A stretch of DNA of 64,000 nt from Pseudanabaena sp. BC1403 (GTDB lineage Bacteria; Cyanobacteriota; Cyanobacteriia; Pseudanabaenales; Pseudanabaenaceae). A model generated the notes under the pieces. It saw only the letters and a list, made by a program, of their open reading frames with translations, was not told the origin of the DNA and made no database searches. The stretch covers positions 111,064 through 175,063 of the forward strand of contig NZ_PDDM01000009.1 in the NCBI RefSeq assembly GCF_002914585.1, read 5' to 3'. The position numbers and the translations under genes were made by a program. This document shows, piece by piece, positions 1-9,197 of the stretch (the first letter of the stretch is position 1; every line of letters starts with the position of its first letter).

Positions 1-624
1 TTGATAGATTCCGTAAAGCCCAACTATCAGGCATCCCCATAAAAAAACCCGTTTAAAAGTTTGACTGTACTCAGGATATCTACGCCAATTTACGTATAAA
101 TGGTAACCAAATAAGACTGGCGTTATCCATCCCAAAAAAGCTACAGTTGCTTTAACAAAAGTAATTGATGGATAGAGTAATCCCACAAAATAGCTGTATA
201 CAATACTGACTAATGCTATAGCAAATGGTAAAGTGTTTTGCTGTTTTGCTTTAGGCAAATTTACATATAGGGTATGTAGACAAACCAAAATTACTAAGGT
301 AGGTGCTAACAAAATTGGACTAGAATCAGTAAAGGCTCCCATGCGAAAGTCTGCTAATCGTCTTATTAGAGGAGTTAAAAATATATTCCACCATACAAAG
401 CCAATATAAAATGGTGGATGTCGGAAATAGAGAAAACATCCAACAGAAAACGATCCCAATGGGAATAAAATATTTAAAATTTTGCTGCCAAAGCTTCCAA
501 GTGCAATTAGCAATATGGTTGTCAAGCCAAACAAGCTCAGAACAAGCCATGCTTCTGATGTCGATTTAGCTTGAGAGTCTTGATTAGGGTTTAAAAGATG
601 AGGAAAATCTGGATCGTAACTCAT
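1..624 (-). CDS. Polysaccharide polymerase/ligase-like membrane protein (partial)
   Basis: An open frame starts at the ATG complementary to 622-624 (MSYDPDFPHLL...) and runs off the left edge without a stop, giving 208 codons of the N-terminal part. After a hydrophilic leader of about 25 residues there are at least five hydrophobic segments (for example LVLSLFGLTTILLIALGSFG and LLAPTLVILVCLH), including an aromatic-rich HPPFYIGFVWW stretch. Cyanobacterial O-antigen polymerase/ligase-like proteins of exopolysaccharide clusters look like this, and two glycosyltransferase genes diverge from it. No catalytic motif is visible in this part, so the function is inferred from topology and neighbours. 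Confidence 0.6.
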   Translation of the reverse strand, partial: MSYDPDFPHLLNPNQDSQAKSTSEAWLVLSLFGLTTILLIALGSFGSKILNILFPLGSFSVGCFLYFRHPPFYIGFVWWNIFLTPLIRRLADFRMGAFTDSSPILLAPTLVILVCLHTLYVNLPKAKQQNTLPFAIALVSIVYSYFVGLLYPSITFVKATVAFLGWITPVLFGYHLYVNWRRYPEYSQTFKRVFLWGCLIVGLYGIYQ

Positions 625-799
625 ATTTATAACTCTATTACATCAAGGCGTGATTAGGATTTAGATATTTTTATATATTATTTGTTAAGAAATCGAGATT
701 CCATCGCAGTCTTAAACAATTTGTGGAAATATCCATCCGTATAATATGATTATATTATTTTAATGTTTAAATATTGTTAATCTAGGAATAAACTTGGCT

Positions 800-1978
800 G
801 TGAAACCTCAAAAAATTGTCGGTTTTTTACTCAATCGAGTTGATTGTAATGATGGAATTGCTTCTCATTGTGAAACTCTGATCCGTGGATTGAAGAATTC
901 TGGATGGAAAGTGGTTTTGATAACGGGTCAAGTCAGTTTTGACGATAATTCTTTAAAGCGTTTTGAAGCCTTAAAAGAATTATCCGAAGAATGGGTTGTA
1001 ATTGATGGTTTTAAGCGTGTATTCCCAAGTTTAGCTCACCTTTCTAAAATTTTAACTGCTGTCAAGAAGCATAAAATTGAGGTTTTCCATGTTCATGGTT
1101 ACTCAATGCTTTTTTTAGCGCTTGTGCTTAAGATGTTAACTGGTATCAGATGCATTTCGACATTTCATCTTCTCAAATCTATACACTTAGGTAAATCTCT
1201 AGAAGGCAAAGATCGTAGATTTCAAAAATCTTTTTTGCAAACATATCTCAAGATTTTTTCTCCCCATGTTTTCATTGCTATTTCCTCTGAGATTGAGCAA
1301 TGGTTAATTCAAGATATTGGAATTGCTAAATCAAAAGTTAAAAAAGTTTTTAATGGTATTGACTCTAACTATTTTCGTCCTCCTAGTAATGAAGAGATAG
1401 AACAAACAAGAGCTAAGCTTAATTTATCTAATCAAGATTTTGTGATCACTTTAGTTGGGAGAACTCAATGGGAAAAAGGACACAAGCTTTTAATTGATGC
1501 AGTTAATCAGATTGCCAACAGTAATCCCAGCTATTCTTTTAAATGTATGTTTGCTGGTTCAGGCGACCAGAAAGTAGAGATAGAAAATTATGCATTATCT
1601 AACAAAGAAAATTGTCATATATTTATGTTTTTAGGCTATGTGAACGAACCCCGTAATGTGTATTGGAGTTCAGATGTTATTGTTTTACCAAGCCAAGCTG
1701 AAGGCTTTCCTCTAGTAATTGTAGAGTCAATGGCTTGTGGGGTATTACCAATACGCACACCTGCTGCTGGAGCTTATGATCAAATTGAAGATGGAATAAG
1801 TGGGTTCATAATTCCTTTTAATGATTTAGAAGCTCTATCATCAAAACTGCTCCAACTGGCTGAAAATCCTGAGATGCGATCGCGTATGGTGGAAACAACG
1901 CTTAAATTATCACAAAAGTTTACCCTAGAAACGATGACTGCCGAGACAATCGCCGCCTATGAAGAGGCAATTACATAA
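800..1978 (+). CDS. Glycosyltransferase family 4 protein
   Basis: This is a GT-B fold glycosyltransferase of the GT4 (WecB/PimA-like) kind, expected to transfer a sugar from an activated donor during exopolysaccharide or lipopolysaccharide synthesis. The N-terminal half has the acceptor-domain pattern, with a glycine/asparagine-rich start (IVGFLLNRVDCNDGIASH) and HVHGYSMLF. The C-terminal donor domain has LVGRTQWEKGHKLLIDAV, the YVNEPRNVYWSSDVIVLPSQAEGFPLV segment with the EGFPLVIVE motif, and GVLPIRTPAAGA. Length (about 392 residues) is normal. GTG at 800 is preferred, with TTG at 794 as alternative; an AGGA lies upstream at 784-787. The GT2 gene follows after 9 bp, suggesting co-transcription. 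Confidence 0.85.
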   Translation: MKPQKIVGFLLNRVDCNDGIASHCETLIRGLKNSGWKVVLITGQVSFDDNSLKRFEALKELSEEWVVIDGFKRVFPSLAHLSKILTAVKKHKIEVFHVHGYSMLFLALVLKMLTGIRCISTFHLLKSIHLGKSLEGKDRRFQKSFLQTYLKIFSPHVFIAISSEIEQWLIQDIGIAKSKVKKVFNGIDSNYFRPPSNEEIEQTRAKLNLSNQDFVITLVGRTQWEKGHKLLIDAVNQIANSNPSYSFKCMFAGSGDQKVEIENYALSNKENCHIFMFLGYVNEPRNVYWSSDVIVLPSQAEGFPLVIVESMACGVLPIRTPAAGAYDQIEDGISGFIIPFNDLEALSSKLLQLAENPEMRSRMVETTLKLSQKFTLETMTAETIAAYEEAIT

Positions 1979-1987
1979 ACAATTCCT

Positions 1988-2941
1988 ATGCATAATTTTA
2001 TGAAAATAACTGTGGTTGTTCCGACTTATCAACGTCCGCTAGACCTAGCCCGCTGCTTGACTGCATTTAAAGTACAGATTCGTTCAGTAGATGAATTGTG
2101 GGTGATTGTTCGTGATACAGATCATGCAACTTGGCAATTTTTGGAAGATTATGAACGAGGGAATTTGCCTTTGCAGATAGCGACAGTCTCAGCATCTGGA
2201 GTCATTGCGGCGATGAATATTGGTCTGGAATCAGCAACTGGCGATATTGTGGCTTTTACAGATGATGATGCTGCACCCCATCCTAGTTGGTTACAGAAGA
2301 TAGAAGCTTACTATCTGGCAGACAAGAAAGTTGGAGGAGTTGGTGGGCGGGATTGGGTGTATCATGGTACACAACTAGAAGATGGTTCTAAGCCCGTTGT
2401 GGGTAAGTTACATTGGTTTGGGCGCTTGATTGGTAATCATCATATTGGGATCGGGGAGGGACGCGAAGTAGATGTACTTAAGGGCGTAAACATGAGCTTT
2501 CGACGTAAGGCGATCGCTGATTTACGCTTCGATCAAAGAATGCGAGGATCGGGTGCTCAGGTGCATTTTGAGGTGGTCTTTTCGTTAACCTTAAGGCAGC
2601 AGGGTTGGAAATTAATATACGATCCCCAGATTGCTGTAGATCACTTTCCTGCTCAGCGTTTTGATGAAGATCAAAGAAATTCTTTTAATGCTGAGGCGAA
2701 GATCAATGCTGTACATAATGAGACTGTGGCATTATTAGGCTATTTACCACCTTTACGAAGATTTGTTTTTGCGATTTGGGCGATCGCAATCGGGACATCG
2801 GAAGCTTTTGGCGTATTGCAGTGGCTGAGATACTTACCTAAAGAAGGGGATATGGCGCGACAAAAATTATGGGCTTCTTGGCTTGGCCGCTGGCAGGGTT
2901 GGCAAACTTACAGCGTAAAGCTCTCAAACAAACTCCAGTAA
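1988..2941 (+). CDS. Glycosyltransferase family 2 protein
   Basis: A GT-A fold, inverting GT2 transferase. The N-terminus has the family signature ITVVVPTYQRPLDLARC, followed by GVIAAMNIGLESATGDIVAFTDDDAAPHPSW with the DDD metal/nucleotide-sugar site near residue 94. Downstream are GRDWVYHG and VNMSFRRKAI, typical of the acceptor region. A hydrophobic stretch near the C-terminus (FVFAIWAIAIGTSEAFGVL) may associate with the membrane. An internal ATG 12 bp downstream (MKITVVV) could be the true start. The last ten codons and stop lie inside an intergenic palindromic repeat (2911-3015), so the C-terminal YSVKLSNKLQ is repeat-encoded. Confidence 0.86.
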   Translation: MHNFMKITVVVPTYQRPLDLARCLTAFKVQIRSVDELWVIVRDTDHATWQFLEDYERGNLPLQIATVSASGVIAAMNIGLESATGDIVAFTDDDAAPHPSWLQKIEAYYLADKKVGGVGGRDWVYHGTQLEDGSKPVVGKLHWFGRLIGNHHIGIGEGREVDVLKGVNMSFRRKAIADLRFDQRMRGSGAQVHFEVVFSLTLRQQGWKLIYDPQIAVDHFPAQRFDEDQRNSFNAEAKINAVHNETVALLGYLPPLRRFVFAIWAIAIGTSEAFGVLQWLRYLPKEGDMARQKLWASWLGRWQGWQTYSVKLSNKLQ

Positions 2942-3015
2942 ATTTTTTACAAGTGTTGCTTTGCAACACTTGTAAAAAATTTACTGGTTTGGGTTTGTTT
3001 GAGAGCTTTGCTCTC
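2911..3015. repeat. Composite palindrome, family C copy 1
   Basis: A long inverted repeat centred on AAGTGTTGCTTTGCAACACTT, with outer arms CAGTAAATTTTTTA/TAAAAAATTTACTG and terminal AGAGC-TTTGCTCT. The left arm overlaps the last codons of the GT2 gene. It is related to copies near 31.05, 35.9, 53.8 and 55.8 kb and to a half copy at 31531-31562. It probably also ends transcription between the converging genes. Confidence 0.75.
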
Positions 3016-3020
3016 TAATC

Positions 3021-3518
3021 CTAGAAAGAACGAAAATATGGATATCCTTTGGGGACTCCCAATTCCTTTTCTAATTCAAAGTTAATAATTCCCCAGCGTG
3101 GCTCTTGTTCTTCTGGTGGGCTAAACTCTACGTTTAAGCCGTACAAACTTTGGGAACTAGAAACTATGGACGTATTTTCAAGATAAGGATCAACTAGCCC
3201 AATGTAGCGATGAGCAATAGTCACCTTGATTGCTCGATAACCCTGAGTATAAAGGCGATCTATACTTTCATGAATTTCAAAACGAATCCCATCAGGATGG
3301 GTATGTTGCCGATACCATTCGTCGTTCCATAGCCGCCATTGACGATCGGATTGGAGATGGACTAAATCTTTGCAGTTGGGCTGAACTTCAAAAGCCCCAT
3401 GTCTGGGACAAAGATATGTGTCAGTCAAAATCAAGGCAGGAATAATTTGCCGACAGTGAGGACATTTAATCTCAGAACCAAAAATCGGATATTGCTGCAC
3501 CGAAGTGACTGTCCTCAT
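3021..3518 (-). CDS. TIGR02652-like conserved cyanobacterial protein
   Basis: A 165-residue soluble protein. The N-terminus holds a zinc-ribbon-like arrangement, IKCPHCRQIIPAL followed by YLCPRHGAFEVQ (CxxC...CxxH). The middle DRQWRLWNDEWYRQHTHPDGIRFEIHE and the C-terminal WGIINFELEKELG are characteristic of an uncharacterised cyanobacterial family I recognise as TIGR02652. Its role is unknown. It converges on the GT2 gene across a palindromic terminator-like repeat. The family name is from memory of the sequence pattern, not a search. Confidence 0.75.
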   Translation of the reverse strand: MRTVTSVQQYPIFGSEIKCPHCRQIIPALILTDTYLCPRHGAFEVQPNCKDLVHLQSDRQWRLWNDEWYRQHTHPDGIRFEIHESIDRLYTQGYRAIKVTIAHRYIGLVDPYLENTSIVSSSQSLYGLNVEFSPPEEQEPRWGIINFELEKELGVPKGYPYFRSF

Positions 3519-3602
3519 GACTTATAAAAATGTAAGAGATTCTTATATTGGATCTTAACATGCTCATTACGATGGCCGTTGCCATTCGAGTTAGACACGT
3601 CA

Positions 3603-3725
3603 ATTCTCATTATGAAACTGATTTTAGATTTTTCAGCACCTACGGCGCTGAAAAATCTAAAATCAGTTTTGATGAAAGCCCGCCTTTGGCGGACTTTCAT
3701 CAAAACTGATTTTTAAAATGAGAAT
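3603..3725. repeat. 123-bp composite palindromic element, family B copy 1
   Basis: Bounded by the inverted pair ATTCTCAT/ATGAGAAT. Inside are a 23-bp perfect stem (AAACTGATTTTAGATTTTTC... with tip near 3637-3646) and a second hairpin GATGAAAG...CTTTCATC, followed by a third copy of the AAACTGATTTT arm. Order: arm, hairpin 1, anti-arm, hairpin 2, arm. A second copy of exactly the same length lies at 59402-59524. The remainder of 3519-3939 holds a small hairpin (about 3775-3808, TTTTCAGCGACTAGGGCTCTGAAAA) and presumably the kinase promoter; no gene is seen. Confidence 0.8.
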
Positions 3726-3939
3726 AGCTGCGCTAGATCAAAAGGCAAAAGCAAATATGAACCCTATCCTATAGAGTTTTCAGCGACTAGGGCTCTGAAA
3801 ACTCCAAAATAAGAAGTGCTTATCTTTAATGAATCAAAAATTTCCATTTTATAGTTCAGATGACACACTCTAACAACATGTAACCCGCTACAATTTTGAC
3901 GTTAAGTACTAATAGTCGTTAAAAACAAGTCAGGTTAGG

Positions 3940-6120
3940 ATGGCAAAAGCCAACCCAAAAGCCCAGTGGGGATCAGTTTTAAACCGCGCAAACCACGCAG
4001 AAAAGTATCTTCGGTGGTTCGTTGAGTTTTGTCCAATACCGATCGCGATGTTTGATCGCAATCTAAATTACATATTAGTTAGTCAGCCTTGGGTCAAAAT
4101 GCTTGGTATTCCTCGCCTTAAGCTGATTGGCACAAATCTCTATGAATCACTACCAAAAGCGCTCTCCCATAGACATGGATTAGAGCGATGCTTAAGTGGT
4201 GGTCAGATGCATTACACAGCAGAAGTTGAGATTACATTTCGCGGAGAATCGGCTAGTAATTTTCAGTGGGATGTCCAGCCTTGGTATAACGATGATGGCT
4301 CGGCAGATGGGATTATAGTTGCTAGCCATGCTTTAGCTGCTCCTCAGACTGCCTTACTAAAGAATCAGCTAGCCGAAGAAATTGCGGAAAGGCTGTATCT
4401 TGAAGATGCTTTTAATAAAATTGGCACGGCACTTGAAAGTGCTAATGATGCGATTTGTATTACTGATGGGGAAGGACAAGCAATTTATACCAATCTTGCT
4501 TTTAGCGATCTATTTGCCTATAGTTTATCGACCTTAAAGAAAACAACCAATTTACGACCTCTATTTATTGATGAGCAAACTGCTCAAGTAATTCATGCGG
4601 CAGTGATGCATGGCGGCACTTGGACAAGTGAAATAGAAATGCGCGATCGCGATCATCAGCATATTCCTATTTCCTTAAAAGTAAATCCTGTCAAAAATCC
4701 ATCTGGAGAGGTGATTGGCATAACTTATATTTGTACAAATATCCGCGATCGCAAAGCTGCTGAAGCAGAAATCAACAAAAGTTTTGCCGCTCTCGGTGCG
4801 ACACTTGAGGCAACAGCCGATGGTATTTTGGTACTAGATGCGATCGGCAATATTATTATTTGCAATCAAAAATTTGTCGATCTTTGGCAGATTCCTGATC
4901 GCATTTTTAGATCCAATGACGACTCATATATTCTCAAGTATGTTGCCAAGCGGATTAGCTCGGCTCAATATTTGCATCAATTTGGCAAAGGACTTGGTAT
5001 TGACCAGAATAGCTTTGAGATTGTCGAGTTAGATGATGGTAGAACCCTAGAATGCTATTCGCAACCACAAAACGTTTTGGACAGTTGCGCGGGGCGAGTT
5101 TGGAGTTTACGCGACATTACTGAACGCCTTGCGGCTGAAGCGCTAGTCCGTGCCTCCGAAGAAAAATATCGCCTCCAAGCTGAGAAGCTACAACATGCTT
5201 TGCAAGAGTTAAAAAGTACACAATCGCAACTGATTCAAGCCGAGAAAATGTCTGGGTTGGGTCAGTTAGTAGCAGGGATAGCCCATGAGATTAATAATCC
5301 TGTAAATTTTATTTATGGAAATCTCTCCTATGCCGACACCTATACATCCGAGTTATTGAACCTTGTTGAAATTTATCGTACTCATTATCCAGCGCCTGTC
5401 GAGGCAGTACAGGTAAAGCTGGAAGAGATGGATATTGATTTTCTTGCTGATGACTTTGTGAAGTTGGTCGGTTCAATTCGGATTGGCGCAGAGCGAATTC
5501 AAAAGATTGTGCAATCACTAAATAAATTTTCTCGTAGTGATGAAGAAGGATGCAAATCTGTTGATATTCATGAGGGGATTGATAGCACTTTGATGATCTT
5601 GCAAAGTCGTCTGAAGGCGACTCCTCATCGTCCTGAGATTAAGATTGAAAAAAATTATGCGCAGCTTCCTGATGTTGAATGCTATGCGGGACAGCTAAAT
5701 CAAGTCTTTATGAATCTGCTCACCAATGCGATCGATGCTCTTGAAGAAGATGCTGAAGCAAATGGAGTTTGGCAGATCGTGAATGAGCAGCCTCAATGGA
5801 TTAGGCAAGATGGAAAGGTTTCCAAAATTTTAATCCAGACAGAGATTCTTGCAGATGCTCAAAATAGCGATATGCAGAGGGGCGATCGCTTGGTCATCAA
5901 AATTTCTGATAATGGCAATGGAATTCCTGACGAATTGCGCAATCGCTTGTTTGACCTGTTCTTCACGACTAAGCCTGTGGGTAAAGGTACGGGCTTAGGG
6001 CTATCGATCGCTTATCAGATCGTTACTGAACATCATGGCGGCAAGTTGTCCTTTAGTTCAGAAATAGGTAAGGGTACTGAATTCGCGATTGAGATTCCCA
6101 TACAACAAACCAAGAATTGA
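3940..6120 (+). CDS. PAS-domain sensor histidine kinase
   Basis: A 726-residue cytoplasmic sensor kinase with no membrane segment. Three PAS-type domains occupy roughly residues 20-130, 155-275 and 285-395, followed by a short coiled coil ([23 protein letters not shown]). The H-box is [15 protein letters not shown]. The ATPase domain shows the N-box [16 protein letters not shown]1 DNGNGIP, the FFTTKP F-box and G2 [12 protein letters not shown]. The HEINNPVNF form is common in cyanobacterial kinases. There is no receiver domain and no response regulator gene beside it, so its partner is encoded elsewhere. The signal is unknown. Confidence 0.88.
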   Translation: MAKANPKAQWGSVLNRANHAEKYLRWFVEFCPIPIAMFDRNLNYILVSQPWVKMLGIPRLKLIGTNLYESLPKALSHRHGLERCLSGGQMHYTAEVEITFRGESASNFQWDVQPWYNDDGSADGIIVASHALAAPQTALLKNQLAEEIAERLYLEDAFNKIGTALESANDAICITDGEGQAIYTNLAFSDLFAYSLSTLKKTTNLRPLFIDEQTAQVIHAAVMHGGTWTSEIEMRDRDHQHIPISLKVNPVKNPSGEVIGITYICTNIRDRKAAEAEINKSFAALGATLEATADGILVLDAIGNIIICNQKFVDLWQIPDRIFRSNDDSYILKYVAKRISSAQYLHQFGKGLGIDQNSFEIVELDDGRTLECYSQPQNVLDSCAGRVWSLRDITERLAAEALVRASEEKYRLQAEKLQHALQELKSTQSQLIQAEKMSGLGQLVAGIAHEINNPVNFIYGNLSYADTYTSELLNLVEIYRTHYPAPVEAVQVKLEEMDIDFLADDFVKLVGSIRIGAERIQKIVQSLNKFSRSDEEGCKSVDIHEGIDSTLMILQSRLKATPHRPEIKIEKNYAQLPDVECYAGQLNQVFMNLLTNAIDALEEDAEANGVWQIVNEQPQWIRQDGKVSKILIQTEILADAQNSDMQRGDRLVIKISDNGNGIPDELRNRLFDLFFTTKPVGKGTGLGLSIAYQIVTEHHGGKLSFSSEIGKGTEFAIEIPIQQTKN

Positions 6121-6156
6121 GACTATGAGGTCTTTACAGCTTAGTAAGGACAAATC

Positions 6157-6211
6157 AAAACCCCAAATAGTAATGGCGGCGCGAAGCGCCGCCATTACTA
6201 TTTGGGGTTTT
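6157..6211. terminator. Gene-end hairpin, GGCGCGAAGCGCC tip
   Basis: A perfect 55-bp palindrome with arms AAAACCCCAAATAGTAATGG and its complement, closed by GGCGCGAAGCGCC. It lies between the convergent kinase and TolQ/ExbB-like genes and probably acts as a bidirectional terminator. One of many window hairpins with this type of tip. Confidence 0.7.
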
Positions 6212-6294
6212 ATGTCTCTAATACCAATCCACAAAATTGTGGCAACAATATGTCATGGCTAACCCTAAACAAAATTAAAGTAGTGCTACTGTGT

Positions 6295-6355
6295 CACTTT
6301 TACTTTTTACTTTTACCTTTTTACTTTTACCTTTTTACTTTTACCTTTTTACTTT
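6295..6355. repeat. 14-bp tandem repeat at a gene end
   Basis: About four tandem units of TTTTACCTTTTTAC, preceded by a shorter degenerate unit. The array abuts the stop codon of the TolQ/ExbB-like gene and has extreme strand asymmetry (pyrimidine plus A on the top strand). Confidence 0.8.
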
Positions 6356-6978
6356 GATAACTTTTGGAATTGCTGGCGATAGGCAAGCTCTAACTGATTG
6401 CCAACCTTCATAAATAGCTTGGCTTGCTCATCTTGCAGTGCCAAAAATAAACGGTGAAATGCAGATGTAAAAATTGCAATAATTAAACCTGTTGCAGTTG
6501 TAATTAATGCCTCTGCAATCCCTTGGGTTAGGGAGCCAGACTTCGTATTTGCCGCAACATCACCAATTTTGAGAGAACCGAAGGAACTGATTAGTCCAGT
6601 CACAGTCCCTAAAAGCCCTAACAAAGGCGCGAGCGTGATCGAAGCTTCGAGCAACTTTTCGCCCTTAAGCATTCCCGCTAATTCTTCGTCGGCAGTACTT
6701 TCAAGCGCGAGCCGAAATAGTTCAGGATCGGGATCTTCCAAGGCTAAAGGAGCATAGAGAAACCTCGCTACGGGAACATTTAAAGATTGCTCCGCCGCAA
6801 CTGATGCTAATTTTAAGTCTTGACGCGCGATCGCCAAAATATTTTCGGCAGTTTTTCGCTCTTGCTTGATGATGGCAAACCAAAAAATTAGTCGCTCCAT
6901 GATCCCAGCCAATGCAAACACTGATAGAGCTATGAGTGGGTACATGACTGGCCCACCTGCCTTGATCAACTCAATCAC
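6349..6978 (-). CDS. MotA/TolQ/ExbB proton channel family protein
   Basis: An inner-membrane protein of the ExbB/TolQ family, which uses the proton gradient to energise outer-membrane transport. It has the N-terminal segment [26 protein letters not shown], a cytoplasmic region, and the conserved pair [18 protein letters not shown] and [21 protein letters not shown] prefer the GTG at 6978 (MIELIKAGG): an AGGAG lies about 10 bp upstream and it overlaps the end of rbfA by 8 bp. A longer form from 7023 would overlap rbfA by 53 bp and add basic residues. No ExbD/TolR gene is adjacent. Confidence 0.82.
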   Translation of the reverse strand: MIELIKAGGPVMYPLIALSVFALAGIMERLIFWFAIIKQERKTAENILAIARQDLKLASVAAEQSLNVPVARFLYAPLALEDPDPELFRLALESTADEELAGMLKGEKLLEASITLAPLLGLLGTVTGLISSFGSLKIGDVAANTKSGSLTQGIAEALITTATGLIIAIFTSAFHRLFLALQDEQAKLFMKVGNQLELAYRQQFQKLSK

Positions 6979-7375
6979 TTGTACTAGACTCCTTTTCTTC
7001 TGCGGTTGACTCCCTTTCTTCACGTTCTCGGCTAAGCTGATTAATTAGTGAGAGTACTTTGACACCGCGCTCAAAGGAGCGATCTTCATGGAATACAACT
7101 TCAGGTACGCGGCGCAATGATAATCGCTGCCCAACTTCACGCTTGATAAAGCCTGTAGCTGAAGCTAGCGCTTCCATAGTTTGTGCTCTTGCTTCTTCAG
7201 TACCGTAAATACTGACAAAAATTTTCACATGTTGGAGATCGCCTGATAGCTCGGCATCGGTGACACTGACCATGCCCATACCCACGCGATCGTCCTTAAT
7301 ATCTTTCAGCAACATGTTGCTGACTTCTCGCTTAATTAATTCAGCAACGCGAGCAACTCGTCTTGTAGTAGCCAT
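6971..7375 (-). CDS. rbfA: Ribosome-binding factor A
   Basis: A 134-residue KH-like protein needed for maturation of the 30S subunit (16S rRNA 5' end processing and cold adaptation). Recognised by [49 protein letters not shown] and [23 protein letters not shown], which is the RbfA pattern including the helix-kink Ala-x-Gly equivalent ([10 protein letters not shown]). The acidic, serine-rich C-terminal tail is variable in the family. It is the first gene of a two-gene unit with the ExbB-like gene. Confidence 0.93.
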   Translation of the reverse strand: MATTRRVARVAELIKREVSNMLLKDIKDDRVGMGMVSVTDAELSGDLQHVKIFVSIYGTEEARAQTMEALASATGFIKREVGQRLSLRRVPEVVFHEDRSFERGVKVLSLINQLSREREERESTAEEKESSTSD

Positions 7376-7417
7376 AGATTTGTACTTATCACAGTAAACT
7401 TTAGTTTTTGAAATTGT

Positions 7418-7509
7418 TGCCCTTATCTCCCTGAACCTTCTGCCGTTGGGAGAAGGGAATCAAAACTAATTTCTTGTTCCCTCTAGGAGAGAAGTTAGGG
7501 TTGAGGGCA
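7418..7509. repeat. Imperfect palindromic intergenic repeat
   Basis: A roughly 92-bp segment with terminal inverted pair TGCCCTTA/TGAGGGCA and internal complementary CCTTCT...AGAAGG and GGGAG/CTCTAGGAGAG stretches. Similar CCCTCTCC...GGAGAGGG repeats are common in cyanobacterial intergenic DNA. No coding potential seen. Confidence 0.4.
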
Positions 7510-7522
7510 TGGAGAACTTTTA

Positions 7523-7825
7523 TCATAGGCTGTCGTAATGACGACAATCCTGACAGGGTCCACTAGGATTGACCGCACAGCGAATGTAAGGTGATCGCGC
7601 ATTATATTTGCAGCTAACTTTTCCAATCACATATCCAAAGCCATCAATGCAGGTCATCTCGGCAGGTGGTAATGCTTTAAGCTTTGGTAGTATGGGAGTG
7701 GAGATAGCCGCCGAATTTATTTGCCGATAATGAGCTTGGGTACGATGAAGCATCCAAAGGGATAGGATTGGTGGTGCTACACCCACTAGTAAGATGATGA
7801 TGATATCTAACATAATGCTTAACAT
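7523..7825 (-). CDS. DUF6464-like small membrane protein
   Basis: A 100-residue protein with an N-terminal membrane anchor (IMLDIIIILLVGVAPPILSLWML) and a C-terminal cysteine-containing soluble part, CIDGFGYVIGKVSCKYNARSPYIRCAVNPSGPCQDCRHY. The SCKYNARSPYIRCAVNPSGPC pattern is what I associate with the cyanobacterial DUF6464 family. The four cysteines after the anchor could bind a metal or form disulphides. Function unknown. Confidence 0.65.
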   Translation of the reverse strand: MLSIMLDIIIILLVGVAPPILSLWMLHRTQAHYRQINSAAISTPILPKLKALPPAEMTCIDGFGYVIGKVSCKYNARSPYIRCAVNPSGPCQDCRHYDSL

Positions 7826-7883
7826 GATGATGGTTCAACATGTGGCGAAGTTGAAGCTCGAATCAAATCTGAGTGAAGATTGC

Positions 7884-8087
7884 CTAAGCTATGTCCAGCC
7901 CTAGCATAGCTCTTAATACTAGTGATACACCAATAAATCCACTAACGATCGCTGAAATCATCGCGATCGCCGTCAGAGGCTTATTGAATAAGGGAATAAT
8001 TGGTGCAATCACTACAGACAGAACACCCCCAGTGATTAGGGCTAAAAATTTGGGATAGCGGAGCAGGTTTTGGATAAAGTTTTTCAT
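7884..8087 (-). CDS. DUF751 / Ycf33-like small membrane protein
   Basis: A 67-residue protein: FIQNLLRYPKFLALITGGVLSV followed by IIPLFNKPLTAIAMISAIVSGFIGVSLVLRAMLG. The F-x-N-x-x-RYP-[KR] start, the central PL-F-x-x-P-x-TAIA and the terminal L-RAMLG match the DUF751/Ycf33 family found in cyanobacteria and some plastids. Two membrane helices are evident. Function is not established. It is a single gene between two other minus-strand genes. Confidence 0.78.
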   Translation of the reverse strand: MKNFIQNLLRYPKFLALITGGVLSVVIAPIIPLFNKPLTAIAMISAIVSGFIGVSLVLRAMLGLDIA

Positions 8088-8149
8088 CGTTTAATTTAGT
8101 TTAATACATTAGGATAAAAAGTATAAAAGTCGCTCAGCACCTTTTATAG

Positions 8150-8890
8150 CTATAGATTTGTGCTTTTTAGCTGTGGATAAGGCAAGGTTGAGATTTTGTG
8201 ATCGGTATTGTGAGTAGTATTATCTGACAAATATTTTGTCAAAGCCTCAGGATGATAATCCCAGTTTAATAGACCAGCTAGCCCCATAAACAAACCGAAG
8301 GCGGCAGGAACCATCGCTGCGCCATAGAGCCAGCCTTTTTGAGTCAGAGAGGTCATCGCAAGCAATGCGATTGCAAGGGCAAATGCGGCTTCTGACAGGT
8401 CAAACTGGTCATCATGGACATTCAACTGCTCGTATAGTTTTTCAGCATCCAAGGCTTGTTGCTGCAATTTTTCCTTTTCGTTATCTTGTTTAGCAGCGAT
8501 CGCTTCATACTTAGCAATTTCTTTGCCGTACTCAGCAAGAACTTTAGGCGATCCCGCAGCCAGAGCTTGTAACTTTAATTGAGCAATAGTAGATTTGGCA
8601 ATCTCGGCACGCATGTTTCGAGCTTGATAAAACGACCATGTATCAATGCGATCGGCTTGAGCTTTTTGCATAGCTTGCACGACATTGCCACTTTTGACTT
8701 GACACAACCCCATAAAGGTGACAAACAAAACTACTGTGATCGCCACGTAATTATTGAGCTGATTCTTATTTTTTGTTTTTTGCTCTTTTTGGGGATCGTC
8801 TGGTTTTTTAGAGCCGTCTTGATCTTCTAACTCTTTATTTTCATCCTCGTTGTTTTCCTCAATAATTTCAGAGAGATCAGATATTTCCAT
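8150..8890 (-). CDS. DUF4337 domain-containing membrane protein
   Basis: A 246-residue protein. The N-terminal 45 residues are very acidic/basic and low in complexity (EENNEDENKELEDQDGSKK). Then come a membrane helix (NNYVAITVVLFVTFMGLCQV), the DUF4337 signature NVVQAMQKAQADRIDTWSFYQARNMR, a coiled coil of about 60 residues (KYEAIAAKQDNEKEKLQQQALDAEKLYEQL), and two further helices (FALAIALLAMTSLTQ, LYGAAMVPAAFGLFMGLAGL). The function of the family is unknown. Confidence 0.8.
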   Translation of the reverse strand: MEISDLSEIIEENNEDENKELEDQDGSKKPDDPQKEQKTKNKNQLNNYVAITVVLFVTFMGLCQVKSGNVVQAMQKAQADRIDTWSFYQARNMRAEIAKSTIAQLKLQALAAGSPKVLAEYGKEIAKYEAIAAKQDNEKEKLQQQALDAEKLYEQLNVHDDQFDLSEAAFALAIALLAMTSLTQKGWLYGAAMVPAAFGLFMGLAGLLNWDYHPEALTKYLSDNTTHNTDHKISTLPYPQLKSTNL

Positions 8891-9131
8891 AGCTTTTGGC
8901 TGTAATGAAGGTGATTGTTAGTAAAAATATTTGTTAAATCTGGACAGTCAATTAAGATACTCAGAGCATTGCAGCATATATCTTATTGAGCTGTTAAATT
9001 ATATGACAACGTGATGGGCAATCTAGTCTTAGGGAACTTATAAGGTAGAAATTTATGGGTAGTGTGTCACATTTGTTGAGGTTAGCCTTTAATTTATAAA
9101 AGTATTGTCGCATTTTGTGAATTGTAAATCT

Positions 9132-9180
9132 AAAGAAGTAATGATAGGTGGCTCAAAGCACCGCCTATCATTACTTCTTT
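9132..9180. terminator. Gene-end hairpin
   Basis: A near-perfect stem AAAGAAGTAATGATAGG.../...CCTATCATTACTTCTTT with tip TGGCTCAAAGCACCG, 18 bp beyond the stop of ureF. Probably the terminator of the urease operon. The rest of 8891-9197 shows no gene. Confidence 0.7.
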
Positions 9181-9197
9181 ATGGCTTATTATGCTTA

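Noticed and set aside
3515..3703. 62-residue frame on the minus strand
   Set aside because: It lies over the family B palindrome and has no protein-like features; a by-product of the inverted repeat.
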